From Bin55 sp965220235 (GTDB lineage Bacteria; Pseudomonadota; Gammaproteobacteria; Pseudomonadales; Azotimanducaceae): a stretch of DNA of 64,000 nt. A model generated the notes under the pieces. The model saw only the letters and a list, made by a program, of their open reading frames with translations, made no database searches and was not told the DNA's origin. The position numbers were made by a program, and so were the translations under genes. This document shows, piece by piece, positions 16,487 through 25,384 of this stretch. Location of the stretch: positions 3,100,001 to 3,164,000 of the forward strand of contig OZ244815.1 of assembly GCA_965220235.1 (NCBI GenBank). Direction: 5' to 3'. Every line of letters begins with the position of its first letter. Position 1 is the first letter of the stretch.

Positions 16487-17707
16487 TTGACAGATACATC
16501 CGAAAACGCGCAATCGACGACCGTCACTCGGCCAAAACGATTTCTCCGAGTTTTTCTGAAAGTTGGCCTCCCGATCACGTTTCTAGCCGTTGCTGGCGGG
16601 TTTGTGTACGCGACGCTAACTAGAGAACCGCCCACGCCGCCTCGCTTCGAGGTTGAACCACCTGCGTTACTTGTGCAAGTCTTAACGATGCAGAAAGAGC
16701 CGGTGCAATTCTCGGTCGATTCGCAAGGCGTTGTAACGCCACGAACTCGTACAACCATCGTGTCCGAGGTCACAGGTCATATCGTCGAGGTCTCCTCGAA
16801 CTTAGAAAGTGGGGGTTTTTTCACCAAGGACGAGGTTCTTGCGCGAATCGACCCGCGCAATTACGAAACCGCACTAAAACGTGCGCAAGCTGACCTTGCA
16901 AAGTCGAGGACTAAGGTCCAGACGGAACAAGCACTCGCCGCTCAAGCACTAGATAACTGGAATACACTGCAAGGTCTCTCAGCGGATAACGACGATCCTT
17001 CCGATTTGACGCTACGAAAACCACAGCTTGCAGAGGCGCTTGCTGAACTGGACCTTAATCAAGCTGCACTAGAGAAAGCTACGGAGGATCTCGACCGAAC
17101 CATCATTCGGGCACCCTTCGACGGCATGATCGTTGAGAAACTCTCTGACCTTGGGCAGTTTGTTAACACAGGCGCACAAATTGCGACTACCGTCTCGATC
17201 GACCTTGCAGAGGTGAGACTACCCGTGTCGCTGAAGGATTTTCAATACCTGGATCTCGAACATTTTTCGCGCGAGCGAACGGTACCTGTCACGCTAACTG
17301 CCGATATTGGTCGGGACGAACCAGCCACGTGGCAAGGAAACGTCGTGCGGTCCGAAGGCATCGTGAACGACGCATCGCGTGTCGTGCACGTTGTCGCACA
17401 AGTCGAGAATCCTTACGACAACACTGAAGCACATGAACACCCGTTATTGTTCGGCACATTTGTAAACGCGCGAATTGAAGGTCGTGAGGCCGGTGATGTA
17501 TTCGTTGTACCGCGTCATGCAATATACGATGGCAATACGGTTTGGGTAGTCGACGATTCTGATGAGATACACCCGCAAGAGCTCACCATCATTCGTTCGG
17601 ATCGCAATTCAGCTTATATTTCTGCAGGTCTTGGTAACGGTGATTTGGTGTGCATCACACCAATTGATCAACCATTACCTGGTATGAGGGTTAAGTACAG
17701 TGAGTGA
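16487..17707 (+). CDS. RND efflux periplasmic adaptor subunit (membrane fusion protein)
   Basis: A 406-residue HlyD/AcrA-type adaptor. Residues 20-45 form an uncleaved membrane anchor (VGLPITFLAVAGGFVYATL). The barrel-sandwich (lipoyl) halves are visible as VSEVTGHIVEVSSNLESGG and IIRAPFDGMIVEKLSDLG, flanking a helical hairpin of about 80 residues; the beta-barrel domain follows. It links the inner-membrane pump to an outer-membrane channel. Its 3' end overlaps the permease gene by eight bases. The TTG start is the only usable codon in this frame, but it lacks a ribosome binding site, and a well-placed ATG upstream is out of frame. No outer-membrane factor or regulator gene is adjacent. Confidence 0.85.
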   Translation: MTDTSENAQSTTVTRPKRFLRVFLKVGLPITFLAVAGGFVYATLTREPPTPPRFEVEPPALLVQVLTMQKEPVQFSVDSQGVVTPRTRTTIVSEVTGHIVEVSSNLESGGFFTKDEVLARIDPRNYETALKRAQADLAKSRTKVQTEQALAAQALDNWNTLQGLSADNDDPSDLTLRKPQLAEALAELDLNQAALEKATEDLDRTIIRAPFDGMIVEKLSDLGQFVNTGAQIATTVSIDLAEVRLPVSLKDFQYLDLEHFSRERTVPVTLTADIGRDEPATWQGNVVRSEGIVNDASRVVHVVAQVENPYDNTEAHEHPLLFGTFVNARIEGREAGDVFVVPRHAIYDGNTVWVVDDSDEIHPQELTIIRSDRNSAYISAGLGNGDLVCITPIDQPLPGMRVKYSE

Positions 17708-20700
17708 CGACGTTTTCGACCCGGGTGTGGATCTAGGATCTTCGCCCCGTCAACGTGAAACGACGAGCGGAGAAACTGATCACCCGGACGACCAACGGGT
17801 CACCGGGCTCATCGGTTGGTTCGCGACCAACCACGTCGCCGCGAACCTTATCTGGGTGTTGGTCGTCGGTATCGGCATCTACACACTATTCAACATCAAA
17901 GTTGAAACGATGCCCGCTTTTGAAACCGAGCGAATCTCCGTCTCGATGAGCTATCCCGGTGCGTCGCCTGAAGATATCGAAGAAACAATCACGATAAAAA
18001 TCGAAGAAGCGATTAAGGACATCGAAGGCGTCGATCGCTATTACTCGTATTCGAACGAAGGCAACAGCTCAGTAACCATTGTTTTGGCGACAGGCTACGA
18101 CCGAATCGAAGTTACCAACGAGGTCAAAGCTGCTGTCGACAGCATCAGTTCGTTCCCCCCGGACGCGTACCCACCTCGCGTTGGCGAAATGACGATGTTC
18201 AAACCTCAAGCAATTGCAGTCCAAGTTTCAGGCGACGTCGATATGAGGACGCTCGCGGAGGTTGCAGAACAGCTGCGTAAAGAGATCGTCCAGCTAGATG
18301 ACGTCTCGTACGCTGAATTGAACGGGGTTCGGCCGTATGAAATCCGAATCGAAATCAGCGAATCCACGTTGCAACGATACGGGTTAACGCTTGAACGAGT
18401 GGCTCAGATCATTCGACAATGGTCCGTCAATGTATCAAGTGGCGCGATCGAAACACAAAGTGGCAGCATCCGAGTACGTGCAACAGGACAGGCTTACACT
18501 GGTGAGGATTACGAACAGATCACCATCCTTACTAACCCGGACGGCACGTCCCTAACTTTGGGTCAAATTGCGTCGATCCATGACGGCTTCGTCGACTATC
18601 AAAACGTCACGCTATTCAACGGCAAACCCTCAATCGGAATACAGGCTTCGGCGCGCGGTGAAGAAAACGACGTCGACATTGCAGCAGCAGTAACCGAATG
18701 GGTTGAGGAGCGCCGTCCTACTCTACCCAGTTCGATCGACATAACGGCTTGGGCGAGTTCGGCATACTACCTTGAAGGGCATCTCAAGATGATGCTCAAG
18801 AACCTCTTATTCGGCGCGTTTCTTGTGTTTTTGGCGTTAAGTGTTTTCTTGCACTTACGCGAGGCATTTTGGGTCGTGTTTGGGTTACCGGTCGCCTTTC
18901 TTGGCGCTGTGATATTCCTCCCGGCACTTGATGTCACGATCAGTATGCCAAGTCTTTTTGGCTTCATTGTCGTGATCGGGATCGTGGTAGACGACGCGAT
19001 CATCATTGCCGAGAGTGCGCACGCAGAAACCATGCAGAAAGGGTACAACGTTGCGAACATCGTCCGAGGGGCACAGCGCGTCGCAGTGCCAGCCACTTTT
19101 GGGGTACTAACAACAGTAGCGGCATTCATGCCGCTCATGTTCGCGACTGGACCGATTAAGAACATCGTCATTCCGATCACAAGCGTTGTGATTTTCTGCT
19201 TGCTTTTCTCACTAGTCGAATCCAAACTCATCTTACCGTCGCATTTGGCGTTGATGAAGTCATCGCACAGCCGCTCAGATGTGGTTGCGGACTGGACACA
19301 GAAGCAACTAACGCGCTTTGTCGAGAACGTATACGTACCGCTTCTAAGGCGCTGCATGGAGTTTCGTTATGCAACGCTTTCCTTTTTCTTTATGCTGCTA
19401 ATCGGTGCTTCGATGCTCGTCGCGAGTGGGCTCGTACCTTTTGGTTTTTTCCCTGGTGGTTCAAGCGACTTCGTGCGTGGCGAAGTCACGATTGTCGAAG
19501 GTGCACCTGATCAACTGATGACTGACACGATCAATCACATCAATGGCGCACTTGACGAATTACGCGAAGAGTTTCTCGAAGAAACTGGGGATCCGGTCAT
19601 TCAAAACGTATTCGCGTATACCCGTAATCAAAATACCGAGGCACGATTCCAGCTTGAACTATCAAAACTCGGCGAAAGACCGGTCACAACGAGTGAAGTC
19701 GCTCGTCGATGGCGGGAAAAAGTCGGGGATCTAGCGCACGCAGAAGATCTCAGTATTTCCGCATCACAGAGCATGGGTAGTGGCTCTGACTTCGATATTA
19801 ACCTGCGTGGTGAAAACTCCGTTACACTAGAGCGTGCGGGCGAAGATCTTGTAGAGTACTTGCGTGACTTTAATGGGATGTACAACGTACAAAGTTCCGC
19901 TACCGCCGGTCCGCGAGAAATGCGATTGGCAGTTAAACCTGCTGGTCAGGCAGCTGGTCTAACGCTTAGTGACCTCGGTCGGCAGGTACGCTACGCCTTA
20001 TACGGCGCAGAAGTTCAGCGTATCCAGAGGGGCAGTACCAACCTCCGCGTTATGGTCAAGTACCCGAAGGACGAACGCACATCGATTGGTTCTCTTGACA
20101 ACATGTGGGTTCGCTTGCCAGACGGGTCTAGCGCTCCTTTCGATACAGTCGCAGAATACCAGGAAGATACCGGTTACAGCTCCATCCGACGCGAAAGCGG
20201 TGCTCGAACGCTTGCGGTATCCGCAGAAGCCGAACGTCGACTCGTTAATCCTCAGCAAGTACTCGCCGCGGCGGAACGAGACTTCCTACCTGATCTGCAA
20301 AGACGCTACCCCGGTGTAACGTGGGCAGTCGCAGGAACAACACGTGACGAGATGATCGGGTTCGACGCCCTTCTAGCCGCATTTGGGTTCGCGATGGTCA
20401 CCATCTACGCACTGATGGCTATCCCACTTCGCTCCTACCTATTGCCCATACTGATCATGAGTGTCATTCCTTTCGGCATCATCGGCGCCGTATTCGGGCA
20501 TTGGATCATGCGGTCCCTCTTCGATGGAACGATTGTTTTCAACTTCGTTTCTATGATCGGATGTATCGCGCTGAGTGGTGTCGTAGTCAACGACAGCCTG
20601 ATCTTGGTGCATTACGTTAAGCGCAAGCTTGCGGAAGGCGCAGACCTTGTGAGCGCGATCACGAGCTCCGGGAAGGCTCGATTCCGTGCCATCTTGCTGA

Positions 20701-20939
20701 CGTCATTGACGACATTCTTGGGGCTCATGCCGATTCTCTTTGAACAGTCATCGCAAGCGAAGATGATCGCGAACATGGCGATATCAATCGCGTTTGGCAT
20801 TCTGTTCGCGACGATGATCACGCTGATTCTGATTCCTACGTGGATTCGCGCATTAGCAGATATAGGTTGGAATCGATCCGCCGTTGCCGATACATCGTCA
20901 AGTAGTCAGGCATCCAATTTGCCAGCTCCTGCCGGGTAG
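17700..20939 (+). CDS. RND efflux transporter permease
   Basis: A 1079-residue resistance-nodulation-division pump, full length. After a 35-residue hydrophilic tail comes TM1 (HVAANLIWVLVVGIGIYTLF) and a porter domain, then a block of membrane helices with GIVVDDAIIIAESAH in TM4, the position of the proton-relay acidic residues. The second half repeats this plan, with SGVVVNDSLILVHY in TM10. The pump exports drugs, fatty acids or other amphiphiles across the envelope at the cost of the proton gradient; substrate is unknown. The GTG start overlaps the adaptor gene, so the two are translationally coupled. It converges on a small hypothetical gene. Confidence 0.9.
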   Translation: MSDDVFDPGVDLGSSPRQRETTSGETDHPDDQRVTGLIGWFATNHVAANLIWVLVVGIGIYTLFNIKVETMPAFETERISVSMSYPGASPEDIEETITIKIEEAIKDIEGVDRYYSYSNEGNSSVTIVLATGYDRIEVTNEVKAAVDSISSFPPDAYPPRVGEMTMFKPQAIAVQVSGDVDMRTLAEVAEQLRKEIVQLDDVSYAELNGVRPYEIRIEISESTLQRYGLTLERVAQIIRQWSVNVSSGAIETQSGSIRVRATGQAYTGEDYEQITILTNPDGTSLTLGQIASIHDGFVDYQNVTLFNGKPSIGIQASARGEENDVDIAAAVTEWVEERRPTLPSSIDITAWASSAYYLEGHLKMMLKNLLFGAFLVFLALSVFLHLREAFWVVFGLPVAFLGAVIFLPALDVTISMPSLFGFIVVIGIVVDDAIIIAESAHAETMQKGYNVANIVRGAQRVAVPATFGVLTTVAAFMPLMFATGPIKNIVIPITSVVIFCLLFSLVESKLILPSHLALMKSSHSRSDVVADWTQKQLTRFVENVYVPLLRRCMEFRYATLSFFFMLLIGASMLVASGLVPFGFFPGGSSDFVRGEVTIVEGAPDQLMTDTINHINGALDELREEFLEETGDPVIQNVFAYTRNQNTEARFQLELSKLGERPVTTSEVARRWREKVGDLAHAEDLSISASQSMGSGSDFDINLRGENSVTLERAGEDLVEYLRDFNGMYNVQSSATAGPREMRLAVKPAGQAAGLTLSDLGRQVRYALYGAEVQRIQRGSTNLRVMVKYPKDERTSIGSLDNMWVRLPDGSSAPFDTVAEYQEDTGYSSIRRESGARTLAVSAEAERRLVNPQQVLAAAERDFLPDLQRRYPGVTWAVAGTTRDEMIGFDALLAAFGFAMVTIYALMAIPLRSYLLPILIMSVIPFGIIGAVFGHWIMRSLFDGTIVFNFVSMIGCIALSGVVVNDSLILVHYVKRKLAEGADLVSAITSSGKARFRAILLTSLTTFLGLMPILFEQSSQAKMIANMAISIAFGILFATMITLILIPTWIRALADIGWNRSAVADTSSSSQASNLPAPAG

Positions 20940-20941
20940 TG

Positions 20942-21202
20942 CTAGCTTAGAGATTCACTAAATACAGTCTCTCGATTCACCGTAACGTGCAACGCACGTG
21001 ATTCTCGTGTAAGACGCGCTTCAACATAGCGATGCTCTTCCCAATTGAGCTCGATATTGGTCCAGACATAGCCGACCGGATCCTCTGAACTGTCGCGTTT
21101 TCGCAAACAGTTATCGACATAGAGCTCAAGCGCATTGGTTTCGTCCACGCGAATGACGAACTGTTTGTGTTCGAGGTTGAATGTCAATTCAGCGTCAATC
21201 AT
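20942..21202 (-). CDS. hypothetical protein, 86 residues
   Basis: A short, charged, probably cytosolic protein with alternating strands (VTVNRETVF, HRYVEARLTRESRALHV) and one Cys. I recognise no family and see no signal or membrane segment. Its stop lies two bases from the end of the RND permease gene in convergent orientation. The base composition and amino-acid use look like real coding sequence, and the region upstream is gene-free, so it would have its own promoter. Reality of this gene is moderately supported only. Confidence 0.5.
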   Translation of the reverse strand: MIDAELTFNLEHKQFVIRVDETNALELYVDNCLRKRDSSEDPVGYVWTNIELNWEEHRYVEARLTRESRALHVTVNRETVFSESLS

Positions 21203-22218
21203 CGGTTTCTGCAGCGAGAGCGTTCAAACTCGGCAATAGGATTTGGTTAGCTAAACAAGAAAGATATCGAGAGCGTGTGACTCAAGTCGATCGCACCAGC
21301 TCTCGTATCTGCAATTCCACTTTACTTAGGCGTAGCGAGTTGAAGCGTTGTCGTTAGATTCAACGACACGGCTCTTCCCACGAGATCGATTGAACACTCT
21401 CAAGATTCTTAAACGGTGCACATTATCAGATCAATCACTCCGACAGATGGATATATGACCCCTATTCGCGATAGATAAGTTTCGATTGGTATCAGCGAGA
21501 TCAATACGGTTAGGGATCAGCTGAACTGAGTTGGGTCAACTCAAGGTGAGACATTCTCCTGCAGCATGGAACTGTCACCCGATTCGCGCTCATCACATCA
21601 AAAATCGTCCGACAGATATTGGTCAAAACTACGACATACCGTGTATTGGTTTTCGTGAGCAACTTACTCGCTTTTTCGCTCAAATTCTCACCTTAGTGAG
21701 CAGGAGCAGTTCGGTTAACCACACGACTCAGTCAAAACTGAACGGTTCTGATTTCGTCGGAATTCCGAGACAGAACCGATCCAATTCACCCAAGACAGTG
21801 AGAAATACCAACTACGTTATCGCCCAGTACTTAGTAACGAGGGTACGAGCGATCGGCAGGTTTACGAATATCGTGGCCGCTACGGATTTAGCGGTAGAGA
21901 TGCCAACGGGTACTGAAACCGGCATACAGCGTGACGCCTTTTCAAGGTGTCGTGTGTACCTTACTTTAACGTCGTCGACTCTCACGAGTCGATTAAGCCC
22001 AGCTGGGGAACACTCCTCAGATGGGCGTTGTTCGCCGGCACAACCGGAGGACAACGTCATGTTGACTTTCTACGACGTTCCGTTTTTACGGAACATTTCG
22101 CTTACGCGCGACGGGTCGCGCGTGACGAATTTACGCTCGCGTATGACTGAGAAATTGGTTGTGCGCACGTCGCGTTTGCTTCTTAAAATGCTTGCAAGAG
22201 CATCCTCGGAGGTGTGTC
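21203..22218. other. gene-poor kilobase with a cluster of palindromes
   Basis: No convincing gene is present; the longest open frame (21531-22232) has no family features and an implausible amino-acid mix. Between 21975 and 22123 there are four inverted repeats in 150 bases: TCGACTC/GAGTCGA (21975-21992), the palindrome CCCAGCTGGG (21998-22007), GTTCCGT/ACGGAAC with a TTTT loop (22077-22094), and ACGCGCGAC/GTCGCGCGT with a 2-base spacer (22104-22123). This could be a structured leader or small RNA ahead of the coiled-coil gene. Confidence 0.45.
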
Positions 22219-22731
22219 ATGATGTCGCTTAATCGCGCAGACGAACTCCGCCGAGAGTTGGAAGAAAAACACGACTTCAACGCCGAACAGGCTAATGGCA
22301 CAATGATTGTTGTGGATGAGATAGTCGATCACGGATTCGATCGCGTGTTGAAAAGCATCGCTGATTTAGATTCAAAGATTGACTGGACCGCTACGTCTCT
22401 GCGTACCGAGTTAGACAAAGACAAGGTGTCTTTGCGTACTGAGCTAGGCAAGGACATTGAGTCTTTGCGTACTGAGTTAGGCAAGGACATTGAGTCTCTG
22501 CGTACCGATGTAGGCAAGGACATTGAGTCTCTGCGTACCGATGTAGGCAAGGATTTTGAGTCTCTGCGTTCAGATATGGACAAAAGATTCAATTCGGTCG
22601 ACCGCCACTTTACTCTCATTCAAGTGTTACTTCCGTTCGCAAGTGCGTTCACTACGATCATCTTGCTAGCTGCATTAGCTGCGATTTTCGGAGACGCGCA
22701 GAGTTCAGTACGGTGGCTGATACCTATTTAG
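22219..22731 (+). CDS. coiled-coil membrane protein with 11-residue tandem repeats
   Basis: A 170-residue protein in three parts: a helical N-terminus (residues 1-58), six tandem 11-residue repeats of the pattern SLRTELGKDIE (residues 60-125, DNA period 33 bp, 22396-22593), and a C-terminal membrane helix (about residues 138-158, LPFASAFTTIILLAALAAIF). The layout resembles DUF1640/CCDC90-type proteins: a hendecad coiled coil anchored at the membrane by its tail. Function is unknown. I start at the ATG at 22219, which has GGAGGT six bases upstream; an in-frame start 60 bases earlier lacks a site. A strong terminator follows. Confidence 0.75.
   Translation: MMSLNRADELRRELEEKHDFNAEQANGTMIVVDEIVDHGFDRVLKSIADLDSKIDWTATSLRTELDKDKVSLRTELGKDIESLRTELGKDIESLRTDVGKDIESLRTDVGKDFESLRSDMDKRFNSVDRHFTLIQVLLPFASAFTTIILLAALAAIFGDAQSSVRWLIPI
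22396..22593 (+). repeat. six tandem 33-bp repeats encoding hendecads
   Basis: Units begin at 22396, 22429, 22462, 22495, 22528 and 22561. Units 2 and 3 differ by about one base, and units 4 and 5 by about two, so the array has expanded recently by duplication of neighbouring units. Period 33 bp keeps the frame, and 11 residues is the hendecad period of a gently right-handed coiled coil. Confidence 0.9.
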
Positions 22732-22740
22732 TCTGTTCAC

Positions 22741-22774
22741 TTCGCACCCAGGGCCTGGACCTGGGTGCGAATTT
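22741..22774 (+). terminator. intrinsic terminator of the coiled-coil gene
   Basis: A 12-bp perfect stem (22741-22752 pairs with 22760-22771, arms TTCGCACCCAGG and CCTGGGTGCGAA) with a 7-base loop, followed by a short TTT. It begins nine bases after the stop of the coiled-coil gene, the expected place. Confidence 0.75.
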
Positions 22775-23638
22775 ACATGTGTGTTTTCTATTTAAACGCA
22801 GACGCTGAGACGAAATTTGTCTTCGTTACTGCAATTCACACGCCGTTTGGTCCTTTTAGGCAGTGAGTGATTTCGCGACTCTTATCCAGATCGTGTCTGG
22901 CTAAAACGTCAGCATGCTCAGAGAAACCGTAATAACTCACTGAAATACATACGTGTTTCAGCTAACCTGTCGCTTGCAGATTGAGCGTTCTTGTGGACTT
23001 CAGCCCGATATTCGCGAGATCTCGTCGATCTTCGCACGTTAGAGGACACGCCGCGCGCACACACGAGACAGCACTCGGCTTAGGCTCGATTCGCAGCGAG
23101 GACATCAAGTTCAATGCGAAGTCTCCTAACGACATCCAGGCACAACACCAAAGGGTCATATGGCAGGAATGTTCGGTTTCTTTCTAAAGGTTCCTGTATG
23201 CGATAACCCCAGATCTTCTCGCCTTACCATCTCCAATCTGGGAGGTAAATTCCTGAACCCGTGCTACTGGCAATGGCTAAAAGGACACCTTACTGAACCC
23301 ACCCTAAATGTGCTTTGGCAGCTTCTCAGATCAGCATTCGCGATTTTTGGGCAATAGCCGCGCATCACGAAATAGCTACATCCGTTTGTTCTCGTAGCGA
23401 TAGGAACCATTCCGGTCCGATCGCTGCTTGGAATTCCAGCGTTTTTGAACGCAAAACTCACTTCAGACTTCTATCACGAAATCAGATTAATCGTGTTAGA
23501 TACATGTGGTTGTCACTACATCGCAGGAAATTTCTCAAGAGTCGATTAGGTGTCCACCATAGCGTTCACTTGATCACGACTGAGTTCAAGCGCCTGCAAT
23601 GGTCATCTAGTGACCGCCGAACCGGACTCTTAAAACAC
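22775..23638. other. intergenic region with no recognisable gene
   Basis: An 860-base stretch between the terminator and the 3' end of the atzF gene. Frames are short and broken, and none carries a family signature. One small hairpin (CCAGA/TCTGG near 22890) is visible. It may be decayed coding sequence, but I cannot name a source. Confidence 0.4.
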
Positions 23639-25384
23639 TCACGAATCGGGCGAAGTCGCCAGGGATCGGCGGAAATTTCGCCAACCTCCGAATCCGGTAA
23701 TTTCCTCGGCTCCTTCTGATGCAGTGACGTCACCAACGAAGCCTTTTACCCATTCGCCATCATCAAGTTCGATCGATCCTATGGCAAGTGGATGCTCAAC
23801 CGTACTGATCAGACCGCCGATTTCCGATTCAGGTAGCGCCCATACCTCAACCTCGATCGCCGCGCCTTCAGATTCGTCACGCAACAAGGCTGGGCGTATG
23901 CGATCCGGTAATGCATATAGTCGGTAACACGGAGTCGTTCGAGTGAGCCTCACGCGATAGCCCTTTCGTCGCACGAGTTCTGGGTTGAGAGGTTGACCCA
24001 TCATGTGCGCGCCGCATACCACGAGATTCATTTCACCGCATGGTTTATGTTGCGACATCGTCACTTCCTCGCCCAGCCAAGCTGCCGCCTCTCGTAACAA
24101 CGCTAGATCAAACTCAGCCTTACTAAGCAAAGTGATCCCGAACGGTAAGCCTTCTGATGTTGTTCCTACCGGAATTGCTACCGCACAGAGATCAAGCAGA
24201 TTGACACATTGTGTGAATGTGCCCAGATTGAGATTAGTTGCAAAAGGGTCTTGCTCGACCTCCATCTGCGTATAGTGCTTCGGAGCGGTTGGCGTAACGA
24301 GCACATCAATGTTCTCGAATATCTCCTCAACCGTACGCCGTAATTCCATCAATTGATACGTCGATTTAAAACACTCTACTGCCGTCAACCTGCTACCTTG
24401 CTCGATGACCGATTTTGTGACAGGATGCACCGCCTTAGGGTAGCTCTTGATGAAATCTCCAACGGCAGCGACACGCTCAGCTAACCAAGCACCTTCATAT
24501 AGAAGATGTCCTGCACGTATGAACGGATCAGGATCGATCGCATTCGCCGGCCTCGGAAGTTCGGAGATCGAAAGACGATACAAGCTCTCATAATCCGATT
24601 TGTCTAGCCATGGTAAATCGTTAGGGTTTAGGTAACCAATACGTGGCTCTGTGCCGTTAAACGAACAAAGTTCAACTCGCCGCGAGTACGGCTCATGAGG
24701 GTCGAATCCGCCCGCGACTTTTGCGACTACATGTGCATCAGCGATGCTATTGGTGAACACCGATACACAATCAAGCGTGCGACATGCGGGAACAACCCCA
24801 CGTGTTGACCACCACCCGCGTGTTGGTTTGAACCCGACGAGTCCATTGAATGCAGCGGGGATTCTGCCTGAACCTGCGGTGTCCGTACCAAGCGCGAAGC
24901 TAACTGAGCCGTTCTTCACGGCAACGGCGGATCCACTACTGCTGCCGCCCGCAATGTACGCAGGATTTATGACGTTCGGTACGGAACCATAGGGTGACCG
25001 TGCACCTGTCAATCCCGTTGCGAATTGATCGAGGTTAGTCTTGCCAATCGGCACGGCACCTGACTCAAGGAGTCGATTAACGACATGCGCGGAGCGTTTA
25101 GGCTCGTATGCATAGTCGGGGCAGCCAGCCGTTGTTGGCGCACCTTCCAAATCGATGTTGTCTTTGACTGCGAATGGAACGCCCCACAATGGGCATGAAT
25201 CGAAGTCGAGTACCTTCAACTTCTCTACATACTTAGACGAAGTACCTTCATCAAGTACATGAATCCACACAGCCTCGTGCGACGCAAGTGCTTGATCTCT
25301 GGCTTTCTTTATAACGTCCAGAGGATCGATGCGATCTTCGGCATAAGCCTTACGTAGTTCGGCAATGCTCCCGATATCGTTCAC
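23639..25384 (-). CDS. atzF: allophanate hydrolase
   Basis: A 581-residue amidase-signature enzyme that hydrolyses allophanate (N-carboxyurea) to ammonia and CO2 in the cytosol. The Ser-cisSer-Lys triad is visible: the Lys of VPFAVKDNID, the cis-Ser in AGGSSSGSAVAV and the nucleophile in GTDTAGSGRIP. The C-terminal domain (from about residue 460, LVVCGAHMMGQPLN to the end) is the extra domain typical of AtzF and of fungal urea amidolyase. Its start overlaps the carboxylase stop by four bases. It is the last gene of the operon and completes release of nitrogen from carboxylated urea or guanidine. Confidence 0.95.
   Translation of the reverse strand: MNDIGSIAELRKAYAEDRIDPLDVIKKARDQALASHEAVWIHVLDEGTSSKYVEKLKVLDFDSCPLWGVPFAVKDNIDLEGAPTTAGCPDYAYEPKRSAHVVNRLLESGAVPIGKTNLDQFATGLTGARSPYGSVPNVINPAYIAGGSSSGSAVAVKNGSVSFALGTDTAGSGRIPAAFNGLVGFKPTRGWWSTRGVVPACRTLDCVSVFTNSIADAHVVAKVAGGFDPHEPYSRRVELCSFNGTEPRIGYLNPNDLPWLDKSDYESLYRLSISELPRPANAIDPDPFIRAGHLLYEGAWLAERVAAVGDFIKSYPKAVHPVTKSVIEQGSRLTAVECFKSTYQLMELRRTVEEIFENIDVLVTPTAPKHYTQMEVEQDPFATNLNLGTFTQCVNLLDLCAVAIPVGTTSEGLPFGITLLSKAEFDLALLREAAAWLGEEVTMSQHKPCGEMNLVVCGAHMMGQPLNPELVRRKGYRVRLTRTTPCYRLYALPDRIRPALLRDESEGAAIEVEVWALPESEIGGLISTVEHPLAIGSIELDDGEWVKGFVGDVTASEGAEEITGFGGWRNFRRSLATSPDS

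Noticed and set aside
18767..19357. Open frame of 196 codons antisense to the RND permease
   Set aside because: Shadow of membrane-helix coding sequence; no start signal and no family features.
21531..22232. Open frame of 233 codons in the gene-poor stretch
   Set aside because: No family signature, no ribosome binding site, unlikely amino-acid mix, and it runs over the palindrome cluster and into the start of the coiled-coil gene in another frame.
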